Shown: positions 25,225 through 32,991 of the stretch, piece by piece
Position numbering within the stretch: the stretch's first letter is position 1
How the letters are laid out: every line of letters starts with the position of its first letter
Origin: Actinomycetes bacterium
GTDB lineage: Bacteria > Actinomycetota > Acidimicrobiia > Acidimicrobiales > Palsa-688
Direction of reading: 5' to 3'
NCBI GenBank assembly: GCA_021828475.1
Contig: JAJZIY010000027.1
Location: forward strand, 1-40,317
Length of the DNA: 40,317 nt
Translations under genes and position numbers: made by a program
Notes under the pieces: generated by a model
What the model was told of the DNA's origin: nothing
The model's database searches: none
Seen by the model: the letters and a program-made list of their open reading frames with translations, nothing else

Positions 25225-25230
25225 AGCGTA
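25225..25230 (-). promoter_or_regulatory. -10 hexamer of the leaderless small gene
   Basis: TACGCT on the minus strand lies 6 nt before the GTG at 25218, with no ribosome site between them. Confidence 0.45.
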
Positions 25231-25260
25231 CCCATGGCTCCGGCGGGGACCGCAGCGGCG

Positions 25261-25266
25261 TAGCCT
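25261..25266 (+). promoter_or_regulatory. -10 hexamer of leaderless saccharopine-dehydrogenase-like gene
   Basis: TAGCCT lies 7 nt before the ATG at 25274, with no Shine-Dalgarno. The same hexamer and spacing recur before the DtxR-family gene at 30790. Confidence 0.55.
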
Positions 25267-25273
25267 GCGCCAC

Positions 25274-26434
25274 ATGCCAACAGCGCGCGAACACGACATA
25301 GTGCTGCTGGGGGCGACCGGTTTCACGGGGCGCCTGGTTGCCGCCCATCTGGGACGGCGTGCCCCGCAGCCGGCCAGGCTCGCCATGGCCGGACGTAACG
25401 AGGACAGCCTGCGGCAGGTGGCAGCGGCCCTCGGCCGGGAAGTGGCGGTCGTGCCTGCGGACACGGGCGACACTGCATCGATGGAGCGTCTTGCCGCCTC
25501 GACCAGGGTGCTGGCCACCACCGTCGGCCCCTACAGCAGGCTCGGTGCCGGCGTCGTCGCGGCCTGCGCAGCGCAGGGCACCGACTACCTCGACCTGACC
25601 GGTGAGCCCGGCTTCTACGACCTCACCTACCTCCGGCACCACGACCAGGCCTGCCGGAGCGGTGCCAGGCTGGTGCACGCTTGCGGCTTCGACTCCGTGC
25701 CCCATGACCTCGGAGTGCAGTTCACAGTAGAGCAGCTGCCGGAGGGAGCCGCCATCGACGTGCGGGGCTACCTGAAGGTCCACGGCACCGTCTCGGGGGG
25801 CACACTGGCATCGGCTCTCGAGGTGATGTCGGCGGCACGCGGGGCGGCCGCCCTCGCCATTGCCCGTCGCCTGGTCGAGCCCGCCCCACCGGACAGGCGT
25901 GTGCGCCCCGCCTCGCACATGGTCGGAAAGAGCCACGACACCGGCAACTGGGCGGTGCCGATGCCCACCATCGACGCTCTGGTCGTCGCGCGCTCGGCCC
26001 GGCTCTGCCGACGCTACGGGCCGGACTTCCGTTACTCGCCCTTCCTGGCCGTCGGCACGCCATCAAGGGCGGCCGCTGTCGCCGCCGGTGCCGCAGCCAT
26101 GTTCGCTGCAGCGCAGGTGCCCGTGCTCCGCCACAAGTTGCAAGCCCTGCGGCCGCCGGGCACCGGCCCGCAGGAGGAGCGCCGTGACCGCTCCTGGTTC
26201 AGCCTGCGTCTCTACGGCGAAGGCGGGGGCCGAAGAGCCCTGACCGAGGTCACCGGCGGTGACCCCGGTTACGGCGAAACGGCCAAGATGCTCGCCGAGT
26301 CAGCCCTCTGCCTGGCGTTCGACGACCTGCCCTCCACCGCCGGACAGGTGACCACGGCCTCGTGCATGGGACCTGCACTACGCCGACGCTTGCAGGAGGT
26401 TGGGATCCAGTTCCGCACAGTCGAGGCCCTCTGA
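25274..26434 (+). CDS. Saccharopine-dehydrogenase-like / trans-acting enoyl reductase family protein
   Basis: A 386-residue NAD(P)-binding protein. The nucleotide fold is visible at the start: I-V-L-L-G-A-T-G-F-T-G-R-L at residues 9-21. Later come Y-L-D-L-T-G-E near 110 and H-A-C-G-F-D-S-V-P-H-D near 138. The pattern matches the mycobacterial group that includes trans-acting enoyl reductases of lipid synthesis and proteins annotated as saccharopine dehydrogenase. True lysine metabolism is unlikely. The substrate is unknown and no polyketide or lipid genes are nearby. The frame is open further upstream, but the leaderless promoter fixes ATG 25274. Confidence 0.82.
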   Translation: MPTAREHDIVLLGATGFTGRLVAAHLGRRAPQPARLAMAGRNEDSLRQVAAALGREVAVVPADTGDTASMERLAASTRVLATTVGPYSRLGAGVVAACAAQGTDYLDLTGEPGFYDLTYLRHHDQACRSGARLVHACGFDSVPHDLGVQFTVEQLPEGAAIDVRGYLKVHGTVSGGTLASALEVMSAARGAAALAIARRLVEPAPPDRRVRPASHMVGKSHDTGNWAVPMPTIDALVVARSARLCRRYGPDFRYSPFLAVGTPSRAAAVAAGAAAMFAAAQVPVLRHKLQALRPPGTGPQEERRDRSWFSLRLYGEGGGRRALTEVTGGDPGYGETAKMLAESALCLAFDDLPSTAGQVTTASCMGPALRRRLQEVGIQFRTVEAL

Positions 26435-26500
26435 CGAGGTCGGGAAGTGCTCGGGGCACCTCGGCCGGGCTGCTCAGCGTCCAAGGGGCCGCTCAGCGGC

Positions 26501-26677
26501 TCAACCGGCCCGGCGCCGGCCGAGCAGGCGCGACAGCAGCGTACCCTCGTCGCTCTGGCGCTCATGGCCGGGGCATCGGTCCGCCGCCGGCACCCGCCGC
26601 ATCACCTGGTCGACGTGCTGGCCGCACCCGGCCCACGTCGTCTTGCCACACTTCCTGCACGTAACGGCTCTGCACAT
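26501..26677 (-). CDS. Cys-rich mini-protein (M-C-R-A-V family)
   Basis: A 58-residue protein with cysteines at 2, 7, 10, 18 and 35 and histidines at 21 and 38, arranged as C-R-K-C near the start, W-A-G-C-G-Q-H in the middle and C-P-G-H near the end. This is a widespread actinobacterial small protein of unknown role; a zinc- or copper-binding ribbon is likely from the ligands. AGGAGG lies about 8 nt before the ATG, which fixes the start downstream of a longer open frame. A promoter with a CsoR-like operator in its spacer lies just upstream, which points to copper or a related stress as the inducer. Confidence 0.8.
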   Translation of the reverse strand: MCRAVTCRKCGKTTWAGCGQHVDQVMRRVPAADRCPGHERQSDEGTLLSRLLGRRRAG

Positions 26678-26729
26678 AGGTCTCGCCTCCTGGGTCTCCG
26701 GCCGCCGGGGGGGCTGGCGGCTACTCGTC

Positions 26730-26758
26730 AGTATATACCCCTGGGGGTATTGCGGCAA
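26730..26758 (-). promoter_or_regulatory. Promoter of the mini-protein gene
   Basis: On the minus strand a -35 TTGCCG (26758-26753) and a -10 TATACT (26735-26730) are separated by exactly 17 bp. A CsoR-like palindrome fills the spacer. This is the best-formed promoter of the region. Confidence 0.65.
26735..26750. promoter_or_regulatory. CsoR-like operator
   Basis: ATACCCCTGGGGGTAT is an inverted repeat of ATACCCC and GGGGTAT around a 2-bp centre. C-tract/G-tract palindromes with AT ends are the binding sites of CsoR-family copper sensors. It occupies the spacer of the promoter, so binding would exclude RNA polymerase. No csoR gene is in the window. Confidence 0.65.
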
Positions 26759-26789
26759 CCTCTCGCCTCCGTCGGCCGCCGGTCACAGG

Positions 26790-27896
26790 TCACCCACCTG
26801 GGGCGGCAGCCCCGGGCCCGGGCCCGGGCACCGGCACGGGCATCTCGGCGACGTCGCGACGCCAGGCGACGACCGGCCCCACTGCACTGGCTCTCAGCAC
26901 CGAGCCCGCCTTCACGTCCGGCACCCCGGGGACCCGGGCCAAGAGCCTCGCCTCCTGGGGCCCGGCCGCCTGCAGGGTGACCACCGCGTCGTGACCGTGG
27001 TACTCCACCGCCTCGACCCGGGCCGCCATGCCGGGAGCCTCCGGTCGGTCGTCCAGGCGTACCTGCTCCGGGCGGACGAGCACAATGGCGCGCTCACCGC
27101 GCCCGAGGGCCCCCGGGCCACCCGCCAGGGCCAGCTCGCCGAGCAGCGTCGTCACCCGGCCATCGCCGACCAGGCCGTCCAGCAGGTTCGCGTCGCCCAC
27201 GAAACCGGCCATGGCCGGGTCGACGGGGCACCGGTAGAGAGCTTCGGGGGTGGCGCACTGAGCCACCCGGCCGTCGCGCAGCACTGCCACCTGGTCCGCC
27301 AGGGACAGCGCTTCGTCCTGGTCGTGGGTGACAAGCAGGGCCGTCGTGCCTGTCGCCGCCAGCACCCGCGCAACGTCCTGCCTGACGTCCGCTCTCAGCG
27401 CCGCATCGAGGGAGGAGAAGGGCTCGTCCAACAGGACGATCTCCGGCCGGACGGCGAGTGCCCGGGCCAGGGCGACGCGCTGCTGCTGGCCCCCCGACAA
27501 CTGGTGAGGGTACCTGTCGCCGTAGCCGGCCAGGCCGACCAGGGCCAGCAGCTCCGCCGGCCTGGGCCCTCGGCGTTCCCGGCGGGGCAGGCCGAAAGCC
27601 ACGTTGCCGGTGGCGCTCAGGTGAGGAAAGAGCGCTCCCTCCTGCGGCACGTACCCGACCCGGCGGCGCTCGGGCGGGACGTGGGCACGACCAGCCTCCT
27701 CGACCGTGGTCCCGCCAAGCTCTACCCGCCCCGCGTCGGGCCGCTGGAAACCGGCGAGGATGCGTAACAGTGTCGTCTTGCCGCTCCCTGACGGGCCAAG
27801 GACCGCGGTCAGCGAGCCGCCGGGCACCTCGAGGTCGACACCGTCGAGCACGACGTGGCGCCCGTACCCCTTGCGCAGGCCGGAGACCGTGATCAC
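26790..27896 (-). CDS. Ferric-type ABC transporter ATP-binding protein (FbpC-like)
   Basis: Powers the importer encoded by the two genes upstream. The 368-residue protein has Walker A G-P-S-G-S-G-K-T-T at 34-42, Q-loop near 85, signature L-S-G-G-Q at 133-137, Walker B I-V-L-L-D-E-P at 153-159 and switch His191. A C-terminal TOBE-like regulatory domain begins near 245 (V-R-P-E-Q-V-R). It overlaps the end of the permease gene by ATGA (27893-27896), so the two are translationally coupled. The Pro/Gly-rich last 15 residues come from a CCCGGG-rich stretch. Confidence 0.92.
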   Translation of the reverse strand: MITVSGLRKGYGRHVVLDGVDLEVPGGSLTAVLGPSGSGKTTLLRILAGFQRPDAGRVELGGTTVEEAGRAHVPPERRRVGYVPQEGALFPHLSATGNVAFGLPRRERRGPRPAELLALVGLAGYGDRYPHQLSGGQQQRVALARALAVRPEIVLLDEPFSSLDAALRADVRQDVARVLAATGTTALLVTHDQDEALSLADQVAVLRDGRVAQCATPEALYRCPVDPAMAGFVGDANLLDGLVGDGRVTTLLGELALAGGPGALGRGERAIVLVRPEQVRLDDRPEAPGMAARVEAVEYHGHDAVVTLQAAGPQEARLLARVPGVPDVKAGSVLRASAVGPVVAWRRDVAEMPVPVPGPGPGAAAPGG

Positions 27897-29503
27897 CTCC
27901 CCACTGCCCCGGACGGCAGCCGGTCGAACCAGCGCCCCAGCAGGTAGCTCGGCACTACGGCCACCACCAGCATTGCGGCAGCGAACGGGGCTGCTGCCCG
28001 GTACGAGAAGTCGCCGGTATAGGCCCAGAACTGTGTTGCCAGGGTCTGCACACCGGTGGGCACGAGCACCAGTGTGGCGGGCAGCTCGGTGGCGGCGGTC
28101 ATGAAAACGAGCAGGAACGAGGCCAGCAGGCCGGGCATCAGGAGGGGCAGCGTGACCCGCAGGGCGACGGAGAGCGGGTGCCGGCCGAGGGAGCGGCCCA
28201 CCGCCTCCAGCTCCGTCGGCACCCTCGCCATCGACGCCCGCACTGCCACCAGCGCCAGCGGGAAGAACATGATGCCGTAGGCCACTACGAGCAGGGGCCC
28301 GGACTGGTAGGCCAGAGGGGCGTAGCGGGCGGCGAAGAAGACAAGGGCCAGCGCCACGACAAGCCCGGGGAGCGCCTCCACGAGGAGGCCCGCCCGTTCC
28401 ATCACGACGATGGGCCAGCGCCGGTGGCGGACAGCGAGGACGGCGACAGGCAGAGCGGCCACGGTGGCCATCGCCGCCGCCGACCCGCTGTACAGGGCAG
28501 TGTGCCAGGCGGCGCCGGCCAGTGACGACGCTGCCGGCAGGGTCGTGCGCTGCCCGGATGCTGCCCAGTACAAGATCATGGCCGCGGGCACCCCGACAGC
28601 GAGGGCAACCAGCGCGCCCACCCCGGCCACCACGGGTGCCGTCGCCCGCCCGAGCACGACCAGCACCCCTGCCTGTGGCCGGGGCCGCCCCAGGGCCGCG
28701 CGCCCCGGGCGGGTGGCCGCAGCCTCACCCACCAGCAGCACGATACCCAGCGCCACCACGACCAGGGACAGTGCCGCTGCCGCTGGAGCGTCGAACCCCT
28801 GCTGGAACTCGGCGAAGATCTCCGTCGTGAACGTCTGGTACCGCAGCACCGAGAAAGCGCCGTACTCGGCCAGCAGGTAGAGGGCGACCAGGAGGCACCC
28901 TCCCGTCACGGCGAGCCTGGCCTGAGGCAGCGTCACCGACAAGAAGGTTCTCCAGGGCCCTCTGCCCAGGCTGCGGGCCACGTACTCCTGGGCCGCGTCG
29001 GCCCGGCGGAAGCTGGCTGCCACAGGCAGGTAGACCAGCGGGTAGAGGCCCAGGGTCAGCACCAGCGCCGCACCCGCCAAACCGCTGAGCGAGGGGAACA
29101 GCGACGCCCACCCCCAGGCGATGACGAAGTCGGGGACCGCGACAGGCAGCACCAGCAGGGCGGCCACCACCCGGCGACCCGGGAGCGAGCTGCGCTCGGT
29201 GACCCACGCCGTCGCCGTGCCGATGACAGCGCAGGCGGCCGTGACGACCACCACGAGCTTGACCGTGTTCCACAGGAGGGTGAGCGTCAGCTGCCGGAAG
29301 AGCAGCCGTGACAGCTCCCCGCCGCCGGCCTGGGCGGCCTGGAGGACGAGGAAGGCCAGTGGCAACATGAGGCCGGCGACGACAGCAGCGCCCAGCACGA
29401 GCAGGGCGACGGGCGTCCGGCGACCGGCCGACCTCCTGGTCGGGCTCAGCCATCTTTTCGGGCTCAGCCATCCGGCCCGGCGCGCCGCCTTGGTGCCCGT
29501 CAC
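27893..29503 (-). CDS. Ferric-type ABC permease, fused two-domain (FbpB-like)
   Basis: About 536 residues and twelve membrane segments. The two homologous halves each carry a coupling loop with R-S-L-G-R, near residues 175 and 430. This duplicated form is typical of FbpB/ThiP permeases, where one chain makes the whole channel. It lies between the binding protein and the ATPase gene. The start is uncertain: the frame is open to 29593, which would overlap the binding-protein gene. GTG at 29503 or 29521 avoids the overlap. Confidence 0.88.
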   Translation of the reverse strand: MTGTKAARRAGWLSPKRWLSPTRRSAGRRTPVALLVLGAAVVAGLMLPLAFLVLQAAQAGGGELSRLLFRQLTLTLLWNTVKLVVVVTAACAVIGTATAWVTERSSLPGRRVVAALLVLPVAVPDFVIAWGWASLFPSLSGLAGAALVLTLGLYPLVYLPVAASFRRADAAQEYVARSLGRGPWRTFLSVTLPQARLAVTGGCLLVALYLLAEYGAFSVLRYQTFTTEIFAEFQQGFDAPAAAALSLVVVALGIVLLVGEAAATRPGRAALGRPRPQAGVLVVLGRATAPVVAGVGALVALAVGVPAAMILYWAASGQRTTLPAASSLAGAAWHTALYSGSAAAMATVAALPVAVLAVRHRRWPIVVMERAGLLVEALPGLVVALALVFFAARYAPLAYQSGPLLVVAYGIMFFPLALVAVRASMARVPTELEAVGRSLGRHPLSVALRVTLPLLMPGLLASFLLVFMTAATELPATLVLVPTGVQTLATQFWAYTGDFSYRAAAPFAAAMLVVAVVPSYLLGRWFDRLPSGAVGR

Positions 29504-29555
29504 CGTGCCCGCCCCGTGCACACCGGGCCCGCCACACGCGTCGGCAGTGTGCGAG

Positions 29556-30629
29556 TCACAGGAGCTGCGCCTCGTGGAGCAACGCGAGGGCACCGGAGCC
29601 CGAGCCGAGCTCCGAGATGCTGAGGGGTACAGGGCGCAGGCTGGAGAAGGGCGCTATGGGCTGGGACGTCTTCACCCCCGACCCCAGCGGGTACTCGTAG
29701 GACTGCGAGCGGGCAATTATCTCCTGGCCCTGCTTCGACACCAGGAACGCCACGAAACGCCGGGCGGCCGCCTGGTGCCGTGACGTGCGCAGCACCCCGG
29801 CACCGGACACGTCCACCACGTACCCGGCGTCACGGGAGGCGAACGTTGCGAACCTGCTGCGCATGTGGGCTGCCCCGCCCAGCGCGTACGCCAGCCGGTA
29901 CCAGTAGTAGTGGTCGACGATCCCGACGGCGACCTGGCCGGAGTTGACCGCCGCGACCAGGGTTTCGTTGTCGGGGTAGACATCGCTGCCGGCGTTGCGC
30001 TTCAGGCCGTCGAGCCAGGAGAGAGCAGCAGCGTGGCCGTAGGTACGCTCCACCGAGGTGATGACCGGTTGGAAGTCGGTCTCCGACGGTGCGAGCCCGA
30101 GCTTGCCTGCCCAGGCCGGACGGGCCAGGTCCATCACCGACCGCGGCACTTCCGAGGGGCGGACGAGCCGGGTGTTGTAGACGATGCCGCTCACCCTGGC
30201 CGTGACACCCACCCACCTCCCCTGGGGCGAGCTGTAACGGGAGGGGACCTTGCCGAGTATGGCCGGGCCCAGCTCGGCCAGGTCGCCCTTGCCGGCGAGG
30301 AACTGCAGGTCGGGCGAGTTCTCCGAGTAGTAGACGTCGGCCGGCGAGTTGGAGCCCTCCTGCACGATCTGCTGAGCGAGCACGTCCTCGTCCCCGTCGC
30401 GCTCGCTGACCCGTACCCCGGTCTGCTTCTCGAAAGCCGCCACGAGGGCGGCAGTGGTCTGAGGGTGCTGCCCGCTGTAGAGCGTGATGGTCACAGCGGC
30501 CCCGCCTGAGGTGGCAGCACCCGGGCGCGCAGCGCCGCCCCCGCCACAGGAGGCGAGCACGAAGCCAGCCAGCAGCACCGCAAGGCGGGAGGCGCCCCCA
30601 CCCGGCCACCACCGTCGCTGCGTCTTCAT
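29556..30629 (-). CDS. Ferric-iron-binding lipoprotein (FbpA-like)
   Basis: Captures metal outside the membrane and hands it to the permease. The 357-residue precursor has lipobox L-A-S-C with Cys28 as the lipid anchor. The mature part starts with I-T-L-Y-S-G-Q, as in FbpA/FutA proteins, and has the paired tyrosines Y241-Y242 in D-H-Y-Y-W-Y-R, the main Fe(III) ligands of the family. AGGAGG lies about 10 nt before the ATG. The gene starts a three-gene operon whose control region holds two DtxR-type boxes, so repression by metal is likely. Confidence 0.92.
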   Translation of the reverse strand: MKTQRRWWPGGGASRLAVLLAGFVLASCGGGGAARPGAATSGGAAVTITLYSGQHPQTTAALVAAFEKQTGVRVSERDGDEDVLAQQIVQEGSNSPADVYYSENSPDLQFLAGKGDLAELGPAILGKVPSRYSSPQGRWVGVTARVSGIVYNTRLVRPSEVPRSVMDLARPAWAGKLGLAPSETDFQPVITSVERTYGHAAALSWLDGLKRNAGSDVYPDNETLVAAVNSGQVAVGIVDHYYWYRLAYALGGAAHMRSRFATFASRDAGYVVDVSGAGVLRTSRHQAAARRFVAFLVSKQGQEIIARSQSYEYPLGSGVKTSQPIAPFSSLRPVPLSISELGSGSGALALLHEAQLL

Positions 30630-30691
30630 CGTCGGGTGCCTCCTGTGCGGTGCAGGGGTACGGAGACCGAGGTTCCTGAGCCGAAGTGATA

Positions 30692-30705
30692 TAAGGGTTA
30701 CCTTA
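30692..30705. promoter_or_regulatory. Secondary DtxR-type box
   Basis: TAAGG and CCTTA form an inverted repeat around GTTA. It is weaker than the box 10 bp to its right and nearer to the iron-importer operon. The pair could bind two regulator dimers. Confidence 0.5.
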
Positions 30706-30713
30706 GTGTATAC

Positions 30714-30734
30714 TAGAGGTTAGCCTTACCTCTA
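30714..30734. promoter_or_regulatory. DtxR/IdeR/MntR-type metal box
   Basis: The core AGGTTAGCCTTACCT departs by one base pair from the classical AGGTTAGCCTAACCT, and the symmetry continues outward through TAG and CTA. It lies between the divergent importer operon and the DtxR-family gene and could control both. Confidence 0.85.
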
Positions 30735-30776
30735 TCCGGTGGCAAGGCCGCCCTAACGTTCAGCGGAGCCCCGGGG

Positions 30777-30782
30777 TAGCCT
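30777..30782 (+). promoter_or_regulatory. -10 hexamer of leaderless DtxR-family gene
   Basis: TAGCCT lies 7 nt before the GTG at 30790. No ribosome site is present. The metal box ends 42 bp upstream of the hexamer. Confidence 0.55.
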
Positions 30783-30789
30783 GGTCCCG

Positions 30790-31494
30790 GTGCACAGCGG
30801 CTACCACCCCCCGGTCGAGGAGTACCTCAAGGTCGTCTTCGAACTGGAAGAGGAGGACGTAGCCGTCATCCGGGCCCGCCTGGCGGAGCGGTTGGGGCAC
30901 TCGGGGCCGACAGTCGGCGAGGTGGTGCGGCGCCTGGTCGCCGACGGGCACCTCGAGGAGCGCGACAGGGAGCTTCGGCTGACGGCGCAGGGCCGCCAAC
31001 GAGCCGAGGCCGTGGTCCGCAAGCACCGCTTGGCCGAAAGGCTCCTGGTGGACGTAGTCGGGTTGGACTGGGCCAAGGCACATCAGGAGGCCGAGCGCTG
31101 GGAGCACGTCATATCCGACGACGCCGAGGAGCGCATCGTCGTCCTCCTCGGCCACCCCGCAACCTGCCCGCACGGTAACCCGATACCGGGATCGGGCACG
31201 GCCAGGGCCCCCGAACGGCCCCTGTCGTCCTCGCAGCCTGGCGAGCAGGTCCGCCTGAGCCGGCTCACCGAGACGGTCGAGGTGGATTTCGACACGCTCG
31301 TTTACCTGGATTCGTACGGGTTCCGGCCCGGGTGCACCGCTCTGGTGAAAGACCGGTCGCCGGACGGGGCCCTTACCTTGGCCCTCGGCGACGCCATGAT
31401 GGCGGTCAGCCCGGCGCTGGCCTCACAGCTGTACGTGCACGCCGGGCCCGGAGGGCAACCTCGCGAGGCCCTCATGGGTGCCAGCGCCGGCTGA
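30790..31494 (+). CDS. DtxR-family metal regulator with Mn-type ligands
   Basis: A 234-residue metal-activated repressor. The N-terminal winged helix has S-G-P-T-V and a V-V-R-R-L recognition helix, then a dimerisation and metal domain, and a C-terminal FeoA/SH3-like domain. Aligned by eye to IdeR, the ancillary-site residues H79, E83 and H98 and the primary-site E105 and H106 are kept at the same numbers. IdeR Met10 and Cys102 are both replaced by Glu (residues 11 and 102). Those two positions set metal choice in this family, and acidic residues are the MntR state. The T-C-P-H-G-N-P-I-P loop also recalls actinobacterial MntR. It is divergent from a ferric-type importer. Confidence 0.88.
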   Translation: MHSGYHPPVEEYLKVVFELEEEDVAVIRARLAERLGHSGPTVGEVVRRLVADGHLEERDRELRLTAQGRQRAEAVVRKHRLAERLLVDVVGLDWAKAHQEAERWEHVISDDAEERIVVLLGHPATCPHGNPIPGSGTARAPERPLSSSQPGEQVRLSRLTETVEVDFDTLVYLDSYGFRPGCTALVKDRSPDGALTLALGDAMMAVSPALASQLYVHAGPGGQPREALMGASAG

Positions 31495-31640
31495 GGTCCA
31501 AGCGGCGGGCAACGCTCCCCCGTCACTTCCCCAGAGCCCCGAGCTGAGCACAGGTACGCTGCTCCGGGACCGTTCCGCACGGCAAGGGGTGAGCCCCTAA
31601 GCGGGGAGGCGCCGGGAGCGAGCAAGAAACCTGCGTGCCG

Positions 31641-32099
31641 TCAGGCCTCGGGCGTCCGGTAAGCGGGCCACGGGCTCACCGTCTCGCAGCCGAGGTCCTC
31701 CGGAGCGACGTCGTCTACCGCCTCGGCGAGCTGCCAACGGTGGCCGCCGAGGTCCTCGAGAGTGCAGTCCCGCTCGCCGTACTCCCGGTCGGCGGGTGCC
31801 TCCAGCACCACAGCGCCGTGGTCCCTGGCCCGGGCGAATGCCGCGTCGACATCAGCTACCCGCACCCTGACCAGGTGACTGTGGCCACCGGGCTGTGGTG
31901 GCCGCCGATCGGCGCCGACGTCGGCAACGATGACCGCGCCATCCGTACCGACAGCCATCTGAGCCCTGTGACCCTCGCCGATCCGGGTCCGCTCCTCCAA
32001 GCCGAGAGCCGCCGTCAAGAAGGCCACGGCGGCCCGCACGTCCGGGTACACCAGGACCGGAACGACCGTCGGGGGCGGCACCGACCGGTTGACCTTCAT
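31641..32099 (-). CDS. VOC-superfamily (glyoxalase/PhnB-like) protein
   Basis: A 152-residue protein of the vicinal-oxygen-chelate fold. The first module has V-P-V-L-V-Y-P-D-V-R-A-A-V-A-F-L, and the second ends with R-D-C-T-L-E-D-L-G-G-H-R-W-Q, the typical D-x-x-G-x-x-W close. Substrate is not predictable; members include PhnB-like proteins and antibiotic-binding proteins. GGAGGAG just before ATG 32099 fixes the start. It is convergent with the metal-regulator gene, from which 146 bp with a small AGGGG-TGAG-CCCCT hairpin (31585-31598) separate it. Confidence 0.82.
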   Translation of the reverse strand: MKVNRSVPPPTVVPVLVYPDVRAAVAFLTAALGLEERTRIGEGHRAQMAVGTDGAVIVADVGADRRPPQPGGHSHLVRVRVADVDAAFARARDHGAVVLEAPADREYGERDCTLEDLGGHRWQLAEAVDDVAPEDLGCETVSPWPAYRTPEA

Positions 32100-32311
32100 G
32101 GCTCCTCCTCGTCTCGCGCCGGCGCCCACAGCCGCAGCCGGTGCCCGACCTCCAGACGGTAGCCGGACTGGTCGTCGCGAGTCCTTGCACGCGTTTCAGG
32201 TGTCCGTGCACGTTCAACCGGGCAGCTGAGCTCCCGGCGCTGCGGGGAACGTCGCCCGGTTACCCGAGCATGAAGGCTCCCAGCGGGGCGGGAATGGCCC
32301 AGCTGGGGTGG

Positions 32312-32397
32312 CGGAGGGAGTGGGATTTGAACCCACGGTGGGCAAGGCCCACAACGGTTTTCGAGACCGTCCGATTCGGCCACTCTCGCATCCCTCC
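32312..32397 (-). tRNA. tRNA-Ser (anticodon CGA)
   Basis: On the minus strand GGAGGGA and TCCCTCC form the acceptor stem with discriminator G and no CCA. The anticodon arm ACGGT-CTCGAAA-ACCGT gives anticodon CGA. A long variable arm (TGTGGGCC...CCACC) and T-arm GGGTTCAAATCCC are present. The length is 86 nt. It lies 109 nt downstream of tadA on the same strand. Confidence 0.97.
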
Positions 32398-32506
32398 GAG
32401 TGGTGTGACCGGCTACTTTACACTCTCGGCCGCCTGAGGGGGATCGACGCAGGTGGGCGGCGAGCATGCCGGCGCGGGCCTGGAGCGCGACCGCCGGGCC
32501 CTGGGC

Positions 32507-32989
32507 CTAGGGAGCCGGTACGCCACGCCGGCGGGCGAACCAGGAGGACAGCATCCCGGCCGCTTCGGCCGCGAGGACACCGGGGACCACCTCCAGTTCG
32601 TGGTTGAGCCTCGGGTCGGAGCAGAGGTTGTAGAGGCTCCCGCACGAGCCGGCCTTGGGGTCCGCTGCGGCGAAGACCAGCCGCGAGAGCCTGGCCATCA
32701 CCAGCGCGCCGGCGCACATGGGGCACGGCTCGAGGGTCACGTACATGGTGGCGCCCTCCAGGCGCCACGAGCCGCGGGCGCGGGCTGCGCCCCGCAGGGC
32801 GAGGACCTCGGCGTGGGCAGTGGGGTCACCTGTCGCCTCCCGGGCGTTGGCCCCGCTGCCCACCACGTGCCCTCCGAACACGACGATGGCGCCCACGGGC
32901 ACCTCCCCGGCCTCGCCCGACACGCGGGCGAGGTCCATGGCCTGGCGCATCAGTACCTCGTCTGCGGCGGTGGCCGCCCCCGGGAGCAC
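32507..32989 (-). CDS. tadA: tRNA-specific adenosine deaminase
   Basis: Converts A34 to inosine in tRNA-Arg(ACG). The 160-residue protein has the deaminase zinc site H59-A-E61 and P-C89-P-M-C92, with E61 as the proton shuttle, and V-P-V-G-A-I-V just before. The length is normal. GTG at 32989 begins 2 nt after the stop of the hisN-like gene, so the pair is translationally linked; an internal ATG at 32950 would cut off conserved residues. A serine tRNA gene follows on the same strand, an arrangement also seen in other actinobacteria. Confidence 0.93.
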   Translation of the reverse strand: MLPGAATAADEVLMRQAMDLARVSGEAGEVPVGAIVVFGGHVVGSGANAREATGDPTAHAEVLALRGAARARGSWRLEGATMYVTLEPCPMCAGALVMARLSRLVFAAADPKAGSCGSLYNLCSDPRLNHELEVVPGVLAAEAAGMLSSWFARRRGVPAP

Positions 32990-32991
32990 CT

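Noticed and set aside
31585..31598. AGGGG-TGAG-CCCCT hairpin between the metal regulator and VOC genes, seen as a possible riboswitch
   Set aside because: It lies at the ends of two convergent genes and lacks any riboswitch core; at most it is a weak terminator.
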